The position numbers and the translations under genes are program-made. Shown here piece after piece: positions 1 to 8,377 of a stretch of DNA of 29,848 nt; positions within the stretch are counted from its first letter, which is position 1; each line of letters begins with the position of its first letter. The DNA is from an uncultured Chitinophagaceae bacterium (lineage in GTDB: Bacteria; Bacteroidota; Bacteroidia; Chitinophagales; Chitinophagaceae). The stretch is taken from positions 1 through 29,848 of the forward strand of contig CALCII010000023.1 of assembly GCA_937907395.1 (NCBI GenBank), in the 5' to 3' direction. The notes under the pieces were generated by a model. The model did no database searches and was not told the origin of the DNA. It saw only the letters and a program-made list of their open reading frames with translations.

Positions 1-93
1 AAATACTACAAACCGGGTACGTTAGATTTAAACGTTTAAAATTGTTTTTTGCAAATTGGCATTTGCTTCCTATTTTTTAAACACGACCAGCTT

Positions 94-129
94 AGTATTC
101 GAATTAAATATTCCCAGAATTTGAATACT
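94..129. terminator. 12-bp hairpin, possible terminator or regulatory stem-loop
   Basis: Arm AGTATTCGAATT pairs with AATTTGAATACT, with one G-U pair and loop 106-117. On the plus strand it is followed by an A/T-rich stretch rather than a clean T-run. It may end transcription entering from the left of the window. The role is inferred from structure alone. Confidence 0.3.
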
Positions 130-257
130 GTGTATTATTTTTATGTTATGAGTTACCTGTCTGCCTGTTAATAACTTTTCGCTTTACAACCCATTTTCAT
201 AACATCTGCTTTGATATACAAAAACTTAAACTGCCTAAAAAAATCAACTTATTTTTC

Positions 258-289
258 TTTGATCTTTTCATTACCCTTCAGTATCTTTT
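258..289 (+). promoter_or_regulatory. Candidate Bacteroidota promoter for the TapB-like gene
   Basis: TTTG at 258-261 and TATCTTTT at 282-289 are separated by 20 bases. This resembles the phylum's -33 TTTG / -7 TAnnTTTG pattern with one mismatch in the last base of the -7 box. The -7 box ends 12 bases before the ATG at 302, implying a very short leader. Confidence 0.3.
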
Positions 290-301
290 CAAAAAAACAC
301 C

Positions 302-967
302 ATGAAATTCTATCTCACATTTCTGTTGTTGATGGGTACATCCATCTGCCTTACTGCCCAGTGCAATAAGTATTACTTTCTTCAAGCCAACAAAACCATT
401 GAAATGGAAATGACCAATAACCGGGGCAAACAAACCGGGAAAATCATTTATGTTGTTTCCAACACAAACAACAGCGGCTCCAACTCTGTTGTGAATCAAA
501 CAGTAACAGATGCAAAAGGCAAGACTATTTCCAGCTCAATCAATAAAATCAAATGCTCAAAGGGAGTAATGATGATGGATATCCGCTCTTTTATGAACAG
601 CAGTTCGAAACAACAACAAACCATTGAGGTAAAAGGAGAAGATGTTTATATTGAATATCCTTCATCCATGAAAACAGGCTCATCACTTCCCGATGGAAAA
701 GCCAGTTTTAATACTGTTAATGGAGACATGAAAGGGGAAATGGACTTATCAATTGTTAACCGCAAAGTGACAGGTAAAGAATCTGTTACCACACCTGCAG
801 GCACATGGGATTGTTATAAGATCACTTACACAATTGAGATCAAAACAAAAGTTGCAGGAATTTCCATTCCTATGAAGTTTGATGCAACAGAATGGTTTGC
901 TCCTGACTTTGGAATTGTAAAAACATCAGGAAAGTTTGGAGATACACAAATCATCAGTGTGAAATAG
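302..967 (+). CDS. Secreted TapB/DUF3108-like protein
   Basis: The 221-residue protein opens with a signal peptide (about residues 1-20, hydrophobic core FLLLMGTSICL, ending TAQ before Cys21). The -1 Gln makes a lipobox unlikely, so it is probably exported to the periplasm by the general route. The rest is beta-rich, with a C-terminal pattern (TPAGTWDCYKITYT, then EWFAPDFGIVKT) that I associate with the TapB / DUF3108 family of Bacteroidota envelope proteins. That family has no well-established biochemical role. The gene stands alone on the plus strand, and its last 14 bases overlap the end of convergent rmlD. The secretion call is firm; the family call is from memory of the C-terminal pattern. 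Confidence 0.72.
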   Translation: MKFYLTFLLLMGTSICLTAQCNKYYFLQANKTIEMEMTNNRGKQTGKIIYVVSNTNNSGSNSVVNQTVTDAKGKTISSSINKIKCSKGVMMMDIRSFMNSSSKQQQTIEVKGEDVYIEYPSSMKTGSSLPDGKASFNTVNGDMKGEMDLSIVNRKVTGKESVTTPAGTWDCYKITYTIEIKTKVAGISIPMKFDATEWFAPDFGIVKTSGKFGDTQIISVK

Positions 968-1829
968 ACAACCGATCCATACATTTTTTTAAACTTGTTT
1001 TCCAGTCGGGGATATTTATACTAAAAGTATCCCTGATTTTTTGTGTGCTTAGCAAAGAAAATTTCGGTCGTTTGGCTGGTGTTGGGTACTGAGTAGTAGG
1101 AATGGGATGAATAACACATTCTGTTTGTATATTCTTCCCTATTTCCAATGCAAACTCATACCAGCTTATTTTTCCCAGATTACTGTAATGATAAATGCCG
1201 GGCTGCCACTTACCTGAGTCGATGATTTGTAAAGCCGCTGCCGCCAGATCTGCAGCATAAGTTGGCGCCCCCACCTGGTCGTTAACCACATTCAACTCTT
1301 TCCGTTCTTTCATCAGGCGCATCATTGTTTTCACAAAGTTGTTGCCAAATTCAGAGTAGACCCATGCAGTGCGGATAATAATAGCATCGGGATTTTCTTT
1401 CATACACAACTGCTCGCCTTCCAGTTTCGATTGTCCATAAGCACTTACCGGACCTGTTGCATCCTCTTCTGTATACGGAGTTTCACTTTCACCATCAAAC
1501 ACATAATCTGTTGAAAAATGAATCAGTTTTGTGTTGAATTTTGCACATACTGTCGCCAGGTGGCCTACCGAAGCTCCATTCACAATAAATGCCAGTTCTT
1601 TTTCACTTTCGGCCTTATCCACCGCAGTATAAGCAGCGCAGTTGATACAAAAATCCGGCTTGGTTGCAATAAAAAAATTCTCCACCAAACCATAATGATG
1701 AAGACCCATATCTTCTCTTGAAGCAAATACAAAACGAAACTGAGGATACAGAGCAGAAAGTTCTTTTAACTCTTTACCAACCTGTCCGTTACTTCCTGTT
1801 ACAAGGATAACTGGTAAGTTCATGCGCAT
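954..1829 (-). CDS. rmlD: dTDP-4-dehydrorhamnose reductase RmlD
   Basis: This enzyme catalyses the last step of dTDP-L-rhamnose synthesis, the NAD(P)H-dependent reduction of dTDP-4-keto-L-rhamnose in the cytoplasm. The 291-residue protein shows the Rossmann motif GSNGQVG (12-18), the substrate-site STDYVFDG (106-113, Thr107) and the extended-SDR catalytic pair Tyr131/Lys135 in YGQSK. The length is normal. Two in-frame ATGs lie six bases apart (1829 and 1823), so the protein may begin MRMNLP or MNLP. It is the last gene of the seven-gene sugar-nucleotide operon, starting 6 bases after rmlC. No terminator hairpin follows; its 3' end overlaps the convergent TapB-like gene by 14 bases. Confidence 0.95.
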   Translation of the reverse strand: MRMNLPVILVTGSNGQVGKELKELSALYPQFRFVFASREDMGLHHYGLVENFFIATKPDFCINCAAYTAVDKAESEKELAFIVNGASVGHLATVCAKFNTKLIHFSTDYVFDGESETPYTEEDATGPVSAYGQSKLEGEQLCMKENPDAIIIRTAWVYSEFGNNFVKTMMRLMKERKELNVVNDQVGAPTYAADLAAAALQIIDSGKWQPGIYHYSNLGKISWYEFALEIGKNIQTECVIHPIPTTQYPTPAKRPKFSLLSTQKIRDTFSINIPDWKTSLKKCMDRLSISH

Positions 1830-1835
1830 TTACGT

Positions 1836-2390
1836 TTAGAAAAAACAATCTTCGGGCAATTGATCAATTGTGGGATGCACCTGGTCTTTTTCTGAAACAA
1901 TGGCTTTATCAGTTGCAATCTGCCAATCGATTTTTAAAGCAGGATCATTGTAGAATAACCCACCTTCGCTTTCTTTATGATACAAAGCATCGCACTTGTA
2001 TAACACTTCAGCTGTTTCACTTAAGACAGAAAACCCATGAGCGAACCCACGTGGAACAAGCAATGAGTTTTTCTTATCTGCAGTTAATTCAATTGAAAAT
2101 ACTTTTTTGAAAGTAGGCGACTCCTTGCGTAAATCAACCACCACATCAAGGATAGCGCCGCTCAGGCAACGAACCAGTTTTGTTTGGGCATAAGCCCCTT
2201 TCTGAAAGTGTAATCCTCTGATAACACCATATACAGAACTGGATTGATTATCCTGTACCCAGTTAAACTCCAATCCTTCGTTTACAAATAATTGATGATT
2301 GTAGGATTCAAAAAAATAACCCCGTGAATCACCAAATACTTTGGGTTCAAAAACGACAAGTCCGGGAAACGCTGTGTGTATAAATGGCAT
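1836..2390 (-). CDS. rmlC: dTDP-4-dehydrorhamnose 3,5-epimerase RmlC
   Basis: A cupin-fold epimerase that converts dTDP-4-keto-6-deoxyglucose to dTDP-4-keto-L-rhamnose between RmlB and RmlD. I chose the ATG at 2390, giving 184 residues that begin MPFIHTAFPG, the usual RmlC N-terminus and length. The open frame continues to 2528, but that extension lies inside the 3' end of rmlB and encodes nothing RmlC-like. Visible motifs are GDSRGYF (20-26), RGLHFQ with catalytic-type His61, VDLRKESPTF (85-94), the VPRGFAHGF loop (112-120) and a Tyr-containing strand near 131-137. It starts 22 bases after the rmlB stop with no obvious Shine-Dalgarno. Confidence 0.95.
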   Translation of the reverse strand: MPFIHTAFPGLVVFEPKVFGDSRGYFFESYNHQLFVNEGLEFNWVQDNQSSSVYGVIRGLHFQKGAYAQTKLVRCLSGAILDVVVDLRKESPTFKKVFSIELTADKKNSLLVPRGFAHGFSVLSETAEVLYKCDALYHKESEGGLFYNDPALKIDWQIATDKAIVSEKDQVHPTIDQLPEDCFF

Positions 2391-2412
2391 GGCTGACTCG
2401 GTGCTTACTGAT

Positions 2413-3477
2413 TTATCTTTTATTGTATTGATCTTCGTAATATTTCTGATAATCACCACTGGTGATATTCCTGATCCATTCTTCATTGGAAAGATACCAA
2501 TCCACTGTTCTTTCCAGTCCTTCTTCAAACTGAAGCGAAGGAGACCATCCTAATTCTTTGTTCAACTTGGTTGCATCAATTGCATAGCGCAGGTCATGAC
2601 CCGGACGATCAGTAACATACGTAATCAGTTCGGCACTTTCACCAGCAGCACGTCCCAGCTTTTTGTCCATAATGTTGCAAAGCAAATGCACCAGGTCGAT
2701 ATTCTTCCATTCATTAAAACCACCTACGTTGTAACTTTCCCCAAGTCTGCCATTATGGAAAATAACATCAATTGCTCTTGCATGATCTTCCACATATAAC
2801 CAATCTCTCACATTTTCACCCTTTCCATAAACCGGCAATGGCTTTTTATTACTGATATTATTAATCATCAGCGGAATCAGTTTTTCAGGGAAGTGATGTG
2901 ATCCGTAATTGTTACTACAATTGCTCATCACAACCGGCAAGCCATATGTATCGTGCCATGCCATTACAAAGTGATCGGATGCCGCTTTGGAAGCTGAGTA
3001 AGGCGAATGCGGATCGTACGGTGTTTCTTCTGTAAAGAAACCTGTTTCACCTAACGAACCATATACTTCATCTGTGGAAACATGATAAAACAAATTACCC
3101 GTATAATTTCCATTCCAATGCTTCTTGCAGGCATTCAGCAAAATAGCAGTTCCCATTACATTTGTTTTTACAAATGCAAGCGGATCCATGATACTTCTGT
3201 CTACATGGCTTTCTGCTGCCAGGTGAATCACAGCATCGAAATGATATTTCTGAAACAATTCTTCCACTCTTGCTTCATCAGTAATATCTACTTTTTCAAA
3301 AATATAATTGGGTTTACCTTCCACATCTTTTAGGTTGGCCAGGTTGCCCGCATAGGTCAAAGCATCGCCATTTACAATTTTGTAGTTGGCATATTTATTC
3401 ACAAACAAACGCACCACATGACTGCCAATGAAGCCGGCGCCTCCTGTAACGAGGATTGTTTTATCAAACTGACTCAT
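2413..3477 (-). CDS. rmlB: dTDP-glucose 4,6-dehydratase RmlB
   Basis: An extended SDR enzyme that turns dTDP-glucose into dTDP-4-keto-6-deoxyglucose, the branch point for rhamnose and many deoxy-amino sugars. In 354 residues it has GGAGFIG (12-18) for NAD binding, the Thr135-Asp136-Glu137 catalytic triplet in STDEVYG, and Tyr160/Lys164 in YSASK. The start codon overlaps the stop of the upstream dehydrogenase in a TAATG arrangement on the minus strand, which points to translational coupling. The dTDP-glucose it needs comes from RmlA, which is not encoded in this window. Confidence 0.96.
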   Translation of the reverse strand: MSQFDKTILVTGGAGFIGSHVVRLFVNKYANYKIVNGDALTYAGNLANLKDVEGKPNYIFEKVDITDEARVEELFQKYHFDAVIHLAAESHVDRSIMDPLAFVKTNVMGTAILLNACKKHWNGNYTGNLFYHVSTDEVYGSLGETGFFTEETPYDPHSPYSASKAASDHFVMAWHDTYGLPVVMSNCSNNYGSHHFPEKLIPLMINNISNKKPLPVYGKGENVRDWLYVEDHARAIDVIFHNGRLGESYNVGGFNEWKNIDLVHLLCNIMDKKLGRAAGESAELITYVTDRPGHDLRYAIDATKLNKELGWSPSLQFEEGLERTVDWYLSNEEWIRNITSGDYQKYYEDQYNKR

Positions 3478-4766
3478 TATAAACTCCAGTATTTAAGTTT
3501 TGAAATTTTGTTGCGGAGTATCCCTTTCAGATCTGCAAGAATTGCATTTTCATTCGTGAGGGATATAAAATAATCCTCGTCCAGATTTTTATACTCTGTA
3601 TGAGGTACAGCAAGGATAACTGCATCATACTTTTCTTTTAAAGTATCGCACAATGAAAAGCCATATTCGTGCTGTAATTCTTCCGATGAAGCATATGGAT
3701 CGGTTACATCCACATTGAGTGAAAAATTCTGAAGCTCTTTTATCACTCCTGCCACTTTAGAGTTACGGATATCACTCACGTTTTCTTTAAAAGTTGCACC
3801 CATGACCAACACATTTGCCCCTGCTACATTCCTGGCATGCTTGATAATATGTTGCACCACTTTTTTTGCCACATAAGCAGGCATTTCATCATTGATTACC
3901 CTGCCGGCAAGAATTACCCTGGAATCGTAACCCAACTGGTTCGCCTTATAGGTAAGATAATAAGGATCCACCCCTATACAGTGACCTCCTACAAGCCCCG
4001 GTTGAAATTTCAGAAAATTCCATTTGGTGCCCGCAGCTTCCAGCACCTCAAACGTATTGATATTCATTTTATCGAAAATGATTGACAATTCGTTCATCAA
4101 TGCAATATTGAGATCCCGTTGTGTGTTTTCAATAATCTTAGCTGCTTCGGCCACTTTTATAGAAGAGGCACGATGCACACCTGCAGTAACAACTATTTCA
4201 TATGTTTTTGCAATCTCTTCGGCCGACTCTGCATCGCAACCCGAAACCACTTTCACAATTTTTGCAAGTGTATGTTCCTTATCCCCTGGGTTAATCCGTT
4301 CAGGAGAATATCCTAATTTAAAATCCTCAACTACTTTCAAGCCACTTAACTTCTCTATTATGGGCAAACAATCTTCTTCGGTACAACCAGGATACACAGT
4401 AGATTCGTAAACCACATAATCACCTTTCTTCACAACTTTACCGATTGTTTCAGACGCTTTGGTAACAGGAATCAGGTCTGGTATATTATGCTCATCTACA
4501 GGAGTAGGTACTGCAACAATAAAAAAAGATGCTTCACGCAACACGTCCAGCGAATCTGTAAACACAATATCACACCCTTCAAATGCATCTGATTCAAGTT
4601 CTTTACTTGGATCAATATGATTGCGCATCATTTCCACACGCTCTTTATTGATATCAAACCCGATTACAGAAATCCGTTTTGCAAACTCAAGAGCTATGGG
4701 CAATCCCACATATCCGAGTCCGATTACCGCTAATTTCTTTTCCTTATTGAGAAGTTGTTGATACAC
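3477..4766 (-). CDS. UDP-N-acetylhexosamine 6-dehydrogenase (TviB/WbpO type)
   Basis: A nucleotide-sugar dehydrogenase of the UDP-GlcNAc/UDP-GalNAc group, which oxidises C6 twice with NAD to make a UDP-N-acetyl-hexosaminuronate. The 429-residue protein has GLGYVGLP (16-23), ESTVYPGCTEEDC (121-133), YSPERINPGDKEH (153-165), KVAEAAKIIENTQRDLNIA (204-222) and the catalytic Cys263 in GGHCIGVDPYYL. These blocks resemble TviB of the Vi antigen pathway and WbpO, and differ from the UDP-glucose dehydrogenase two genes upstream. Whether the substrate is the gluco or galacto form cannot be read from sequence. It follows the decarboxylase gene by 26 bases and overlaps rmlB by one base. Confidence 0.9.
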   Translation of the reverse strand: MYQQLLNKEKKLAVIGLGYVGLPIALEFAKRISVIGFDINKERVEMMRNHIDPSKELESDAFEGCDIVFTDSLDVLREASFFIVAVPTPVDEHNIPDLIPVTKASETIGKVVKKGDYVVYESTVYPGCTEEDCLPIIEKLSGLKVVEDFKLGYSPERINPGDKEHTLAKIVKVVSGCDAESAEEIAKTYEIVVTAGVHRASSIKVAEAAKIIENTQRDLNIALMNELSIIFDKMNINTFEVLEAAGTKWNFLKFQPGLVGGHCIGVDPYYLTYKANQLGYDSRVILAGRVINDEMPAYVAKKVVQHIIKHARNVAGANVLVMGATFKENVSDIRNSKVAGVIKELQNFSLNVDVTDPYASSEELQHEYGFSLCDTLKEKYDAVILAVPHTEYKNLDEDYFISLTNENAILADLKGILRNKISKLKYWSL

Positions 4767-4792
4767 GTTGATGTTGTTTGAAAAGGTTTATA

Positions 4793-5776
4793 TTATTTCA
4801 TGCTCACAAATTCCTTAGGCTGCTTGAACCACTCTTCGCTGGGCAGGTTTTTAAAATAGTCATATGTAATTTTCAAACCTTCGCTCCTTGAAACAGTAGG
4901 TTCCCATCCCAGGATTTCTTTCGCCTTTGTGATATCCGGCTGACGTTGCTTGGGATCATCTACCGGTAAAGGCTTATAAACAATCTTCTGCGATGTTCCC
5001 GTTAATTTTATTATCTCTTCCGCAAACTCTTTTAACGAAATTTCAGAAGGATTCCCAATATTCACCGGCATATCATAATCACTCATCAACAAACGGTAAA
5101 TACCCTCAACCAGATCAGCCACATAACAGAAACTACGAGTTTGGCTGCCATCGCCAAACACAGTAAGGTCTTCTCCACGTAATGCCTGGCCAATGAATGC
5201 CGGCAGGGCACGTCCATCGTTGAGGCGCATTCTGGGACCGTATGTATTGAAAATGCGGATAATTCTGGTTTCCACTCCATGAAAGCGGTTATACGCCATT
5301 GTTATACTTTCCATATAACGTTTCGCTTCATCATACACGCCACGTGGCCCTACCGGATTTACATTTCCCCAATACTCTTCTGTTTGAGGATGAACCAACG
5401 GATCACCATATACTTCAGAAGTTGAAGCTACAAGTATCCTTGCTCCTTTGGCTTTTGCAAGCCCCAGACAATTGTGTGTACCATGTGCACCAACCTTCAA
5501 TGTTTGAATCGGAATCTTTAGATAATCAATCGGGCTGGCGGGAGAAGCAAAGTGAAGAATATAATCCAGCTTACCAGGAATATGAATGAACTTGGTTATA
5601 TCATGATGATAGAACTCAAACTGCTCCAGTTTGAACAGATGTTCAATATTTTTCAAATCTCCGGTAATGAGGTTGTCCATGCCAATCACATGAAATCCTT
5701 CTTTGATAAATCTGTCGCTCAGATGTGACCCAAGGAATCCGGCAGCACCGGTGATGAGAATTCTTTTACGTTCCAT
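4793..5776 (-). CDS. UDP-glucuronate decarboxylase (UDP-xylose synthase)
   Basis: An extended SDR enzyme that oxidises UDP-glucuronate at C4, decarboxylates it and re-reduces it to UDP-xylose. The 327 residues carry GAAGFLGSH (10-18), the family signature HFASPASP (75-82), STSEVYGDP (118-126), and GPRGVYDEAKR (143-153) with the Tyr148/Lys152 pair. GDGSQTRSFCYVADLVEG further on is also typical. No N-terminal membrane segment is present, so this is the soluble bacterial form. It lies 7 bases after ugd, whose product is its substrate; that adjacency supports the assignment over other NAD-dependent epimerases. Confidence 0.93.
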   Translation of the reverse strand: MERKRILITGAAGFLGSHLSDRFIKEGFHVIGMDNLITGDLKNIEHLFKLEQFEFYHHDITKFIHIPGKLDYILHFASPASPIDYLKIPIQTLKVGAHGTHNCLGLAKAKGARILVASTSEVYGDPLVHPQTEEYWGNVNPVGPRGVYDEAKRYMESITMAYNRFHGVETRIIRIFNTYGPRMRLNDGRALPAFIGQALRGEDLTVFGDGSQTRSFCYVADLVEGIYRLLMSDYDMPVNIGNPSEISLKEFAEEIIKLTGTSQKIVYKPLPVDDPKQRQPDITKAKEILGWEPTVSRSEGLKITYDYFKNLPSEEWFKQPKEFVSMK

Positions 5777-5783
5777 TATAGAA

Positions 5784-7100
5784 TTAGTTATTTGTAACAG
5801 GTAAACGACCTACACTTTCATAGTGATAGCCTAATTGTTTCATTTGTTGTGCATCGTACACATTCCGTCCGTCAAAAATCACTTTGTTTTTAAGCAACGA
5901 ATTGATTTTTTCAAATTCAGGGGTACGGAATTCACTCCACTCTGTTGCGATGATCAATGCATCGGCATTTTCCAAAGCAGCATATTGATTTTCAGCAAAA
6001 GCAATGGTATCACCAACAATCTGCTTCACATTACTCATCGCTTCGGGATCAAATGCAGAAACAGTTGCCCCCGCTTCTGTTAATGCTTTAATCATATATA
6101 AAGCCGGAGCTTCACGTATATCATCTGTATTAGGCTTAAATGCCAATCCCCACAATGCAAAATGCTTTCCTTTCAGATCATGATTAAAGTAAGCATTAAT
6201 CTTAGGCATGAGGAACAGCTTCTGCTCTTCATTCACCTTCATTACTGCATTCAGGATTTCAAAACTGTAATCCACTTCTGTTGATGACTTCACCAACGCC
6301 TGTACATCTTTAGGGAAGCAACTTCCGCCATAACCAATACCCGGGAAAAGAAAACGTTTTCCAATACGTTCATCGCTTCCGATTCCTTTACGTACCATAT
6401 CCACATCGGCTCCTAATTTTTCGCAAAGACGAGCCACTTCATTCATAAATGAAATCTTAACAGCCAGAAAAGAGTTCGCAGCATATTTTGTAAGCTCTGC
6501 ACTCTTTTCGTCCATAAAGATGACCGGGTTGCCGCTTCTTACAAAAGGTGCATACAATTCGTTCATGACAGCTTTTGAACGCTCATCACTTGTACCTACT
6601 ACTACTCGATCAGGTTTCATAAAATCATCCACAGCCACCCCTTCACGCAAAAACTCAGGGTTACTTACTACAGCAAACTCGCCCTTGTAATTTTTAGCAA
6701 TAGCAGCACGTACTTTATCTGCCGTACCTACCGGTACAGTACTTTTATCAACGATTACTTTATAATCGGTCATAAGAGTTCCCAAATCGTTGGCAACTCC
6801 TAAAATATATTTCAGGTCGGCACTTCCATCTTCACCGGGAGGTGTTGGCAATGCCAGGAAAACAATAGCGGCATCTTTAATACCATCAGCCAAGCTGGTT
6901 GTAAAATGCAATCTTCCTTCTTTGAGATTTCTTAAAAATATCTTCTCTAATCCGGGTTCGTAAATAGTAATTTGACCGTTAGATAATTTATCAACCTTGC
7001 TTTTATCAATGTCCACACAAGTTACCTGGTTGCCCGTTTCGGCGAAACAAGTACCTGTAACCAAACCCACATAACCAGTACCTACTACTGCGATTTTCAT
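5784..7100 (-). CDS. ugd: UDP-glucose 6-dehydrogenase
   Basis: Oxidises UDP-glucose to UDP-glucuronate with two NAD. I place the start at the ATG at 7100 (MKIAVVGTGYVGL), giving 438 residues. The frame is open upstream to 7220 but that part overlaps the aminotransferase gene and is unlike the family. Motifs are GTGYVG (7-12), DKSTVPVGT (118-126), SNPEFLREG (146-154), the lysine-containing AELTKYAANSFLA (201-213, Lys205) and the thiohemiacetal Cys261 in GGSCFPKD. It begins 11 bases after the aminotransferase and ends 7 bases before the decarboxylase that uses its product. Confidence 0.96.
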   Translation of the reverse strand: MKIAVVGTGYVGLVTGTCFAETGNQVTCVDIDKSKVDKLSNGQITIYEPGLEKIFLRNLKEGRLHFTTSLADGIKDAAIVFLALPTPPGEDGSADLKYILGVANDLGTLMTDYKVIVDKSTVPVGTADKVRAAIAKNYKGEFAVVSNPEFLREGVAVDDFMKPDRVVVGTSDERSKAVMNELYAPFVRSGNPVIFMDEKSAELTKYAANSFLAVKISFMNEVARLCEKLGADVDMVRKGIGSDERIGKRFLFPGIGYGGSCFPKDVQALVKSSTEVDYSFEILNAVMKVNEEQKLFLMPKINAYFNHDLKGKHFALWGLAFKPNTDDIREAPALYMIKALTEAGATVSAFDPEAMSNVKQIVGDTIAFAENQYAALENADALIIATEWSEFRTPEFEKINSLLKNKVIFDGRNVYDAQQMKQLGYHYESVGRLPVTNN

Positions 7101-7111
7101 ATTGAGTTGTT

Positions 7112-8263
7112 TTATTTTTTTGAATTGAGATATTCTAACACACTTTGAGTAATGAATTGCTGTTGTTCTTCTTCCAACTCTGTATGAATGGGAAGTGATA
7201 CAACTCTGTCTGTAAGCCAATCGGTGGTAGCAAGTTCATAAGCACCGCCACCAAACGCATCAAACATTTTCTGCCGGTGTGCCGGCACGGGATAATAAAT
7301 CATTGAAGGGATTTTCCTTTCGGCAAGAAACTCTGTTAAACCGTTTCTTACTTCTGCCACATTTTCATATCCATCCAGGATAAGTGTATACTGATGAAAT
7401 ACATGATGTGAAAAGGAAGCTCTGTGAGGAGTAGTGATATGTGCATGCCCTGCAAAAGCAGCATCATAAAAATCGGCTGCCTTACGACGTGCTGCTATAT
7501 ATTCATCCAGTTTTCTCAGTTTAATGCGAAGTATTGCAGCCTGAATGGTATCCAAACGGGAATTGCAGCCAACCATATCGTGGTAGTAGCGAACCTTCTG
7601 TCCATGATTGGCAACCATACGAAGTTTTTCTGCCAATGCATCATCATTGGTAAAAATGGCCCCACCATCACCATAGCAACCGAGGTTTTTGGAAGGGAAG
7701 AAAGACGTGCAACCGATGGTTCCGATGGTTCCTGTTTTTTTGCTTGTTCCATCAGGATAAAAATAATCGCCACCAATTGCCTGTGCATTGTCTTCAATCA
7801 CATACAGATTGTGTTCGGCAGCAATCTCCATGATTTCTTTCATTGGAGCTGCATGTCCGTATAAATGAACCGGAACGATTGCTTTTGTCTTAGGAGTAAT
7901 CGCTTTTCGTACAGCTTCGGCATCCAGGCAAAACGTACGGGGATCCACTTCCACAAATACCGGTTTCAAGCGCAGCAAGGCAACTACTTCTGTGGTTGCG
8001 ATGTACGTGAAAGAGGGAGTAATCACCTCATCGCCGGGTTGCAGATCCAACGCCATCATGGCAATCTGAAGTGCATCCGTACCATTGGCACAGGGAATGG
8101 TATGCTTTACTCCCAGGTAAGCACTCATTTCACTTGCAAAATCCTGAACCGGTTTACCGTTAATAAAAGCTGAACTTTCTAATACATCCAGAACTGCTGC
8201 ATCCACCTCTGCTTTAATGTGATGGTATTGCTGCTTCAAATCAACCATTTGAATGGGCCTCAT
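7112..8263 (-). CDS. DegT/DnrJ/EryC1-family sugar aminotransferase
   Basis: A PLP enzyme of fold type I, expected to transfer an amino group to a keto-sugar nucleotide. From the ATG at 8263 it is 383 residues and begins MRPIQMVDLKQQY, the classic family start; the upstream 25 codons are not family-like. Visible are NGTDALQIA (60-68), PSFTYIATTEV (83-93), IEDNAQAIG (156-164, PLP-contacting Asp158) and Lys192 in FFPSKNLGCYGDGG. The sequence resembles WbpE and FdtB/QdtB types, but substrate cannot be deduced. It is first in the operon; a keto-sugar from RmlB is one candidate substrate and a 3-keto UDP-uronate another. No dedicated keto-sugar isomerase or 3-dehydrogenase is present to decide. Confidence 0.9.
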   Translation of the reverse strand: MRPIQMVDLKQQYHHIKAEVDAAVLDVLESSAFINGKPVQDFASEMSAYLGVKHTIPCANGTDALQIAMMALDLQPGDEVITPSFTYIATTEVVALLRLKPVFVEVDPRTFCLDAEAVRKAITPKTKAIVPVHLYGHAAPMKEIMEIAAEHNLYVIEDNAQAIGGDYFYPDGTSKKTGTIGTIGCTSFFPSKNLGCYGDGGAIFTNDDALAEKLRMVANHGQKVRYYHDMVGCNSRLDTIQAAILRIKLRKLDEYIAARRKAADFYDAAFAGHAHITTPHRASFSHHVFHQYTLILDGYENVAEVRNGLTEFLAERKIPSMIYYPVPAHRQKMFDAFGGGAYELATTDWLTDRVVSLPIHTELEEEQQQFITQSVLEYLNSKK

Positions 8264-8284
8264 ACTGAATCTCTTTAGCGGCTG

Positions 8285-8292
8285 CGAAAGTA
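8285..8292 (-). promoter_or_regulatory. Candidate -7 element of the sugar-nucleotide operon
   Basis: Read on the minus strand the site is TACTTTCG, one mismatch from TAnnTTTG. It ends 21 bases before the chosen aminotransferase start. No good -33 TTTG is found at the usual distance. It sits in the 114-base divergent gap with waaA. Confidence 0.3.
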
Positions 8293-8364
8293 CGTTAAAA
8301 ACTCCGTTCCCCGGCTGTAAATCAGGCAGGAAAAGCACAAGTTTTCACCACAAACCTGAATCGT

Positions 8365-8372
8365 TAGCTTTG
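8365..8372 (+). promoter_or_regulatory. Candidate -7 element of waaA
   Basis: TAGCTTTG is an exact match to the Bacteroidota -7 consensus TAnnTTTG. Only a weak T-rich -33 (TTTT at 8342-8345, 19-base spacing) is present. The box ends 5 bases before the ATG at 8378, so transcription from it would give a leaderless or nearly leaderless mRNA. Confidence 0.4.
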
Positions 8373-8377
8373 CATCC

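Larger units (their letters stand above)
1..301. other. Intergenic leader region with two dyads
   Basis: No convincing gene lies here. The stretch is very AT-rich. It holds a 14-bp perfect palindrome at 27-40 (TTTAAACGTTTAAA). It also holds a hairpin whose 12-nt arms, 94-105 and 118-129, pair completely if one G-U pair is allowed, around a 12-nt loop. The hairpin could be the terminator of a gene left of the window, but its T-tract is weak. A possible promoter for the first gene lies at its right end. Confidence 0.5.

Noticed and set aside
2391..2528. Upstream extension of the rmlC reading frame by 46 codons
   Set aside because: It lies inside the 3' end of rmlB, has no RmlC-like sequence, and the ATG at 2390 gives the normal family start and length.
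7101..7220. Upstream extension of ugd by 40 codons
   Set aside because: It overlaps the aminotransferase coding end; MKIAVVGTGYVG at 7100 is the standard N-terminus.
8264..8338. Upstream extension of the aminotransferase by 25 codons
   Set aside because: It covers the divergent promoter region and is not family-like; MRPIQMVDLK at 8263 is.
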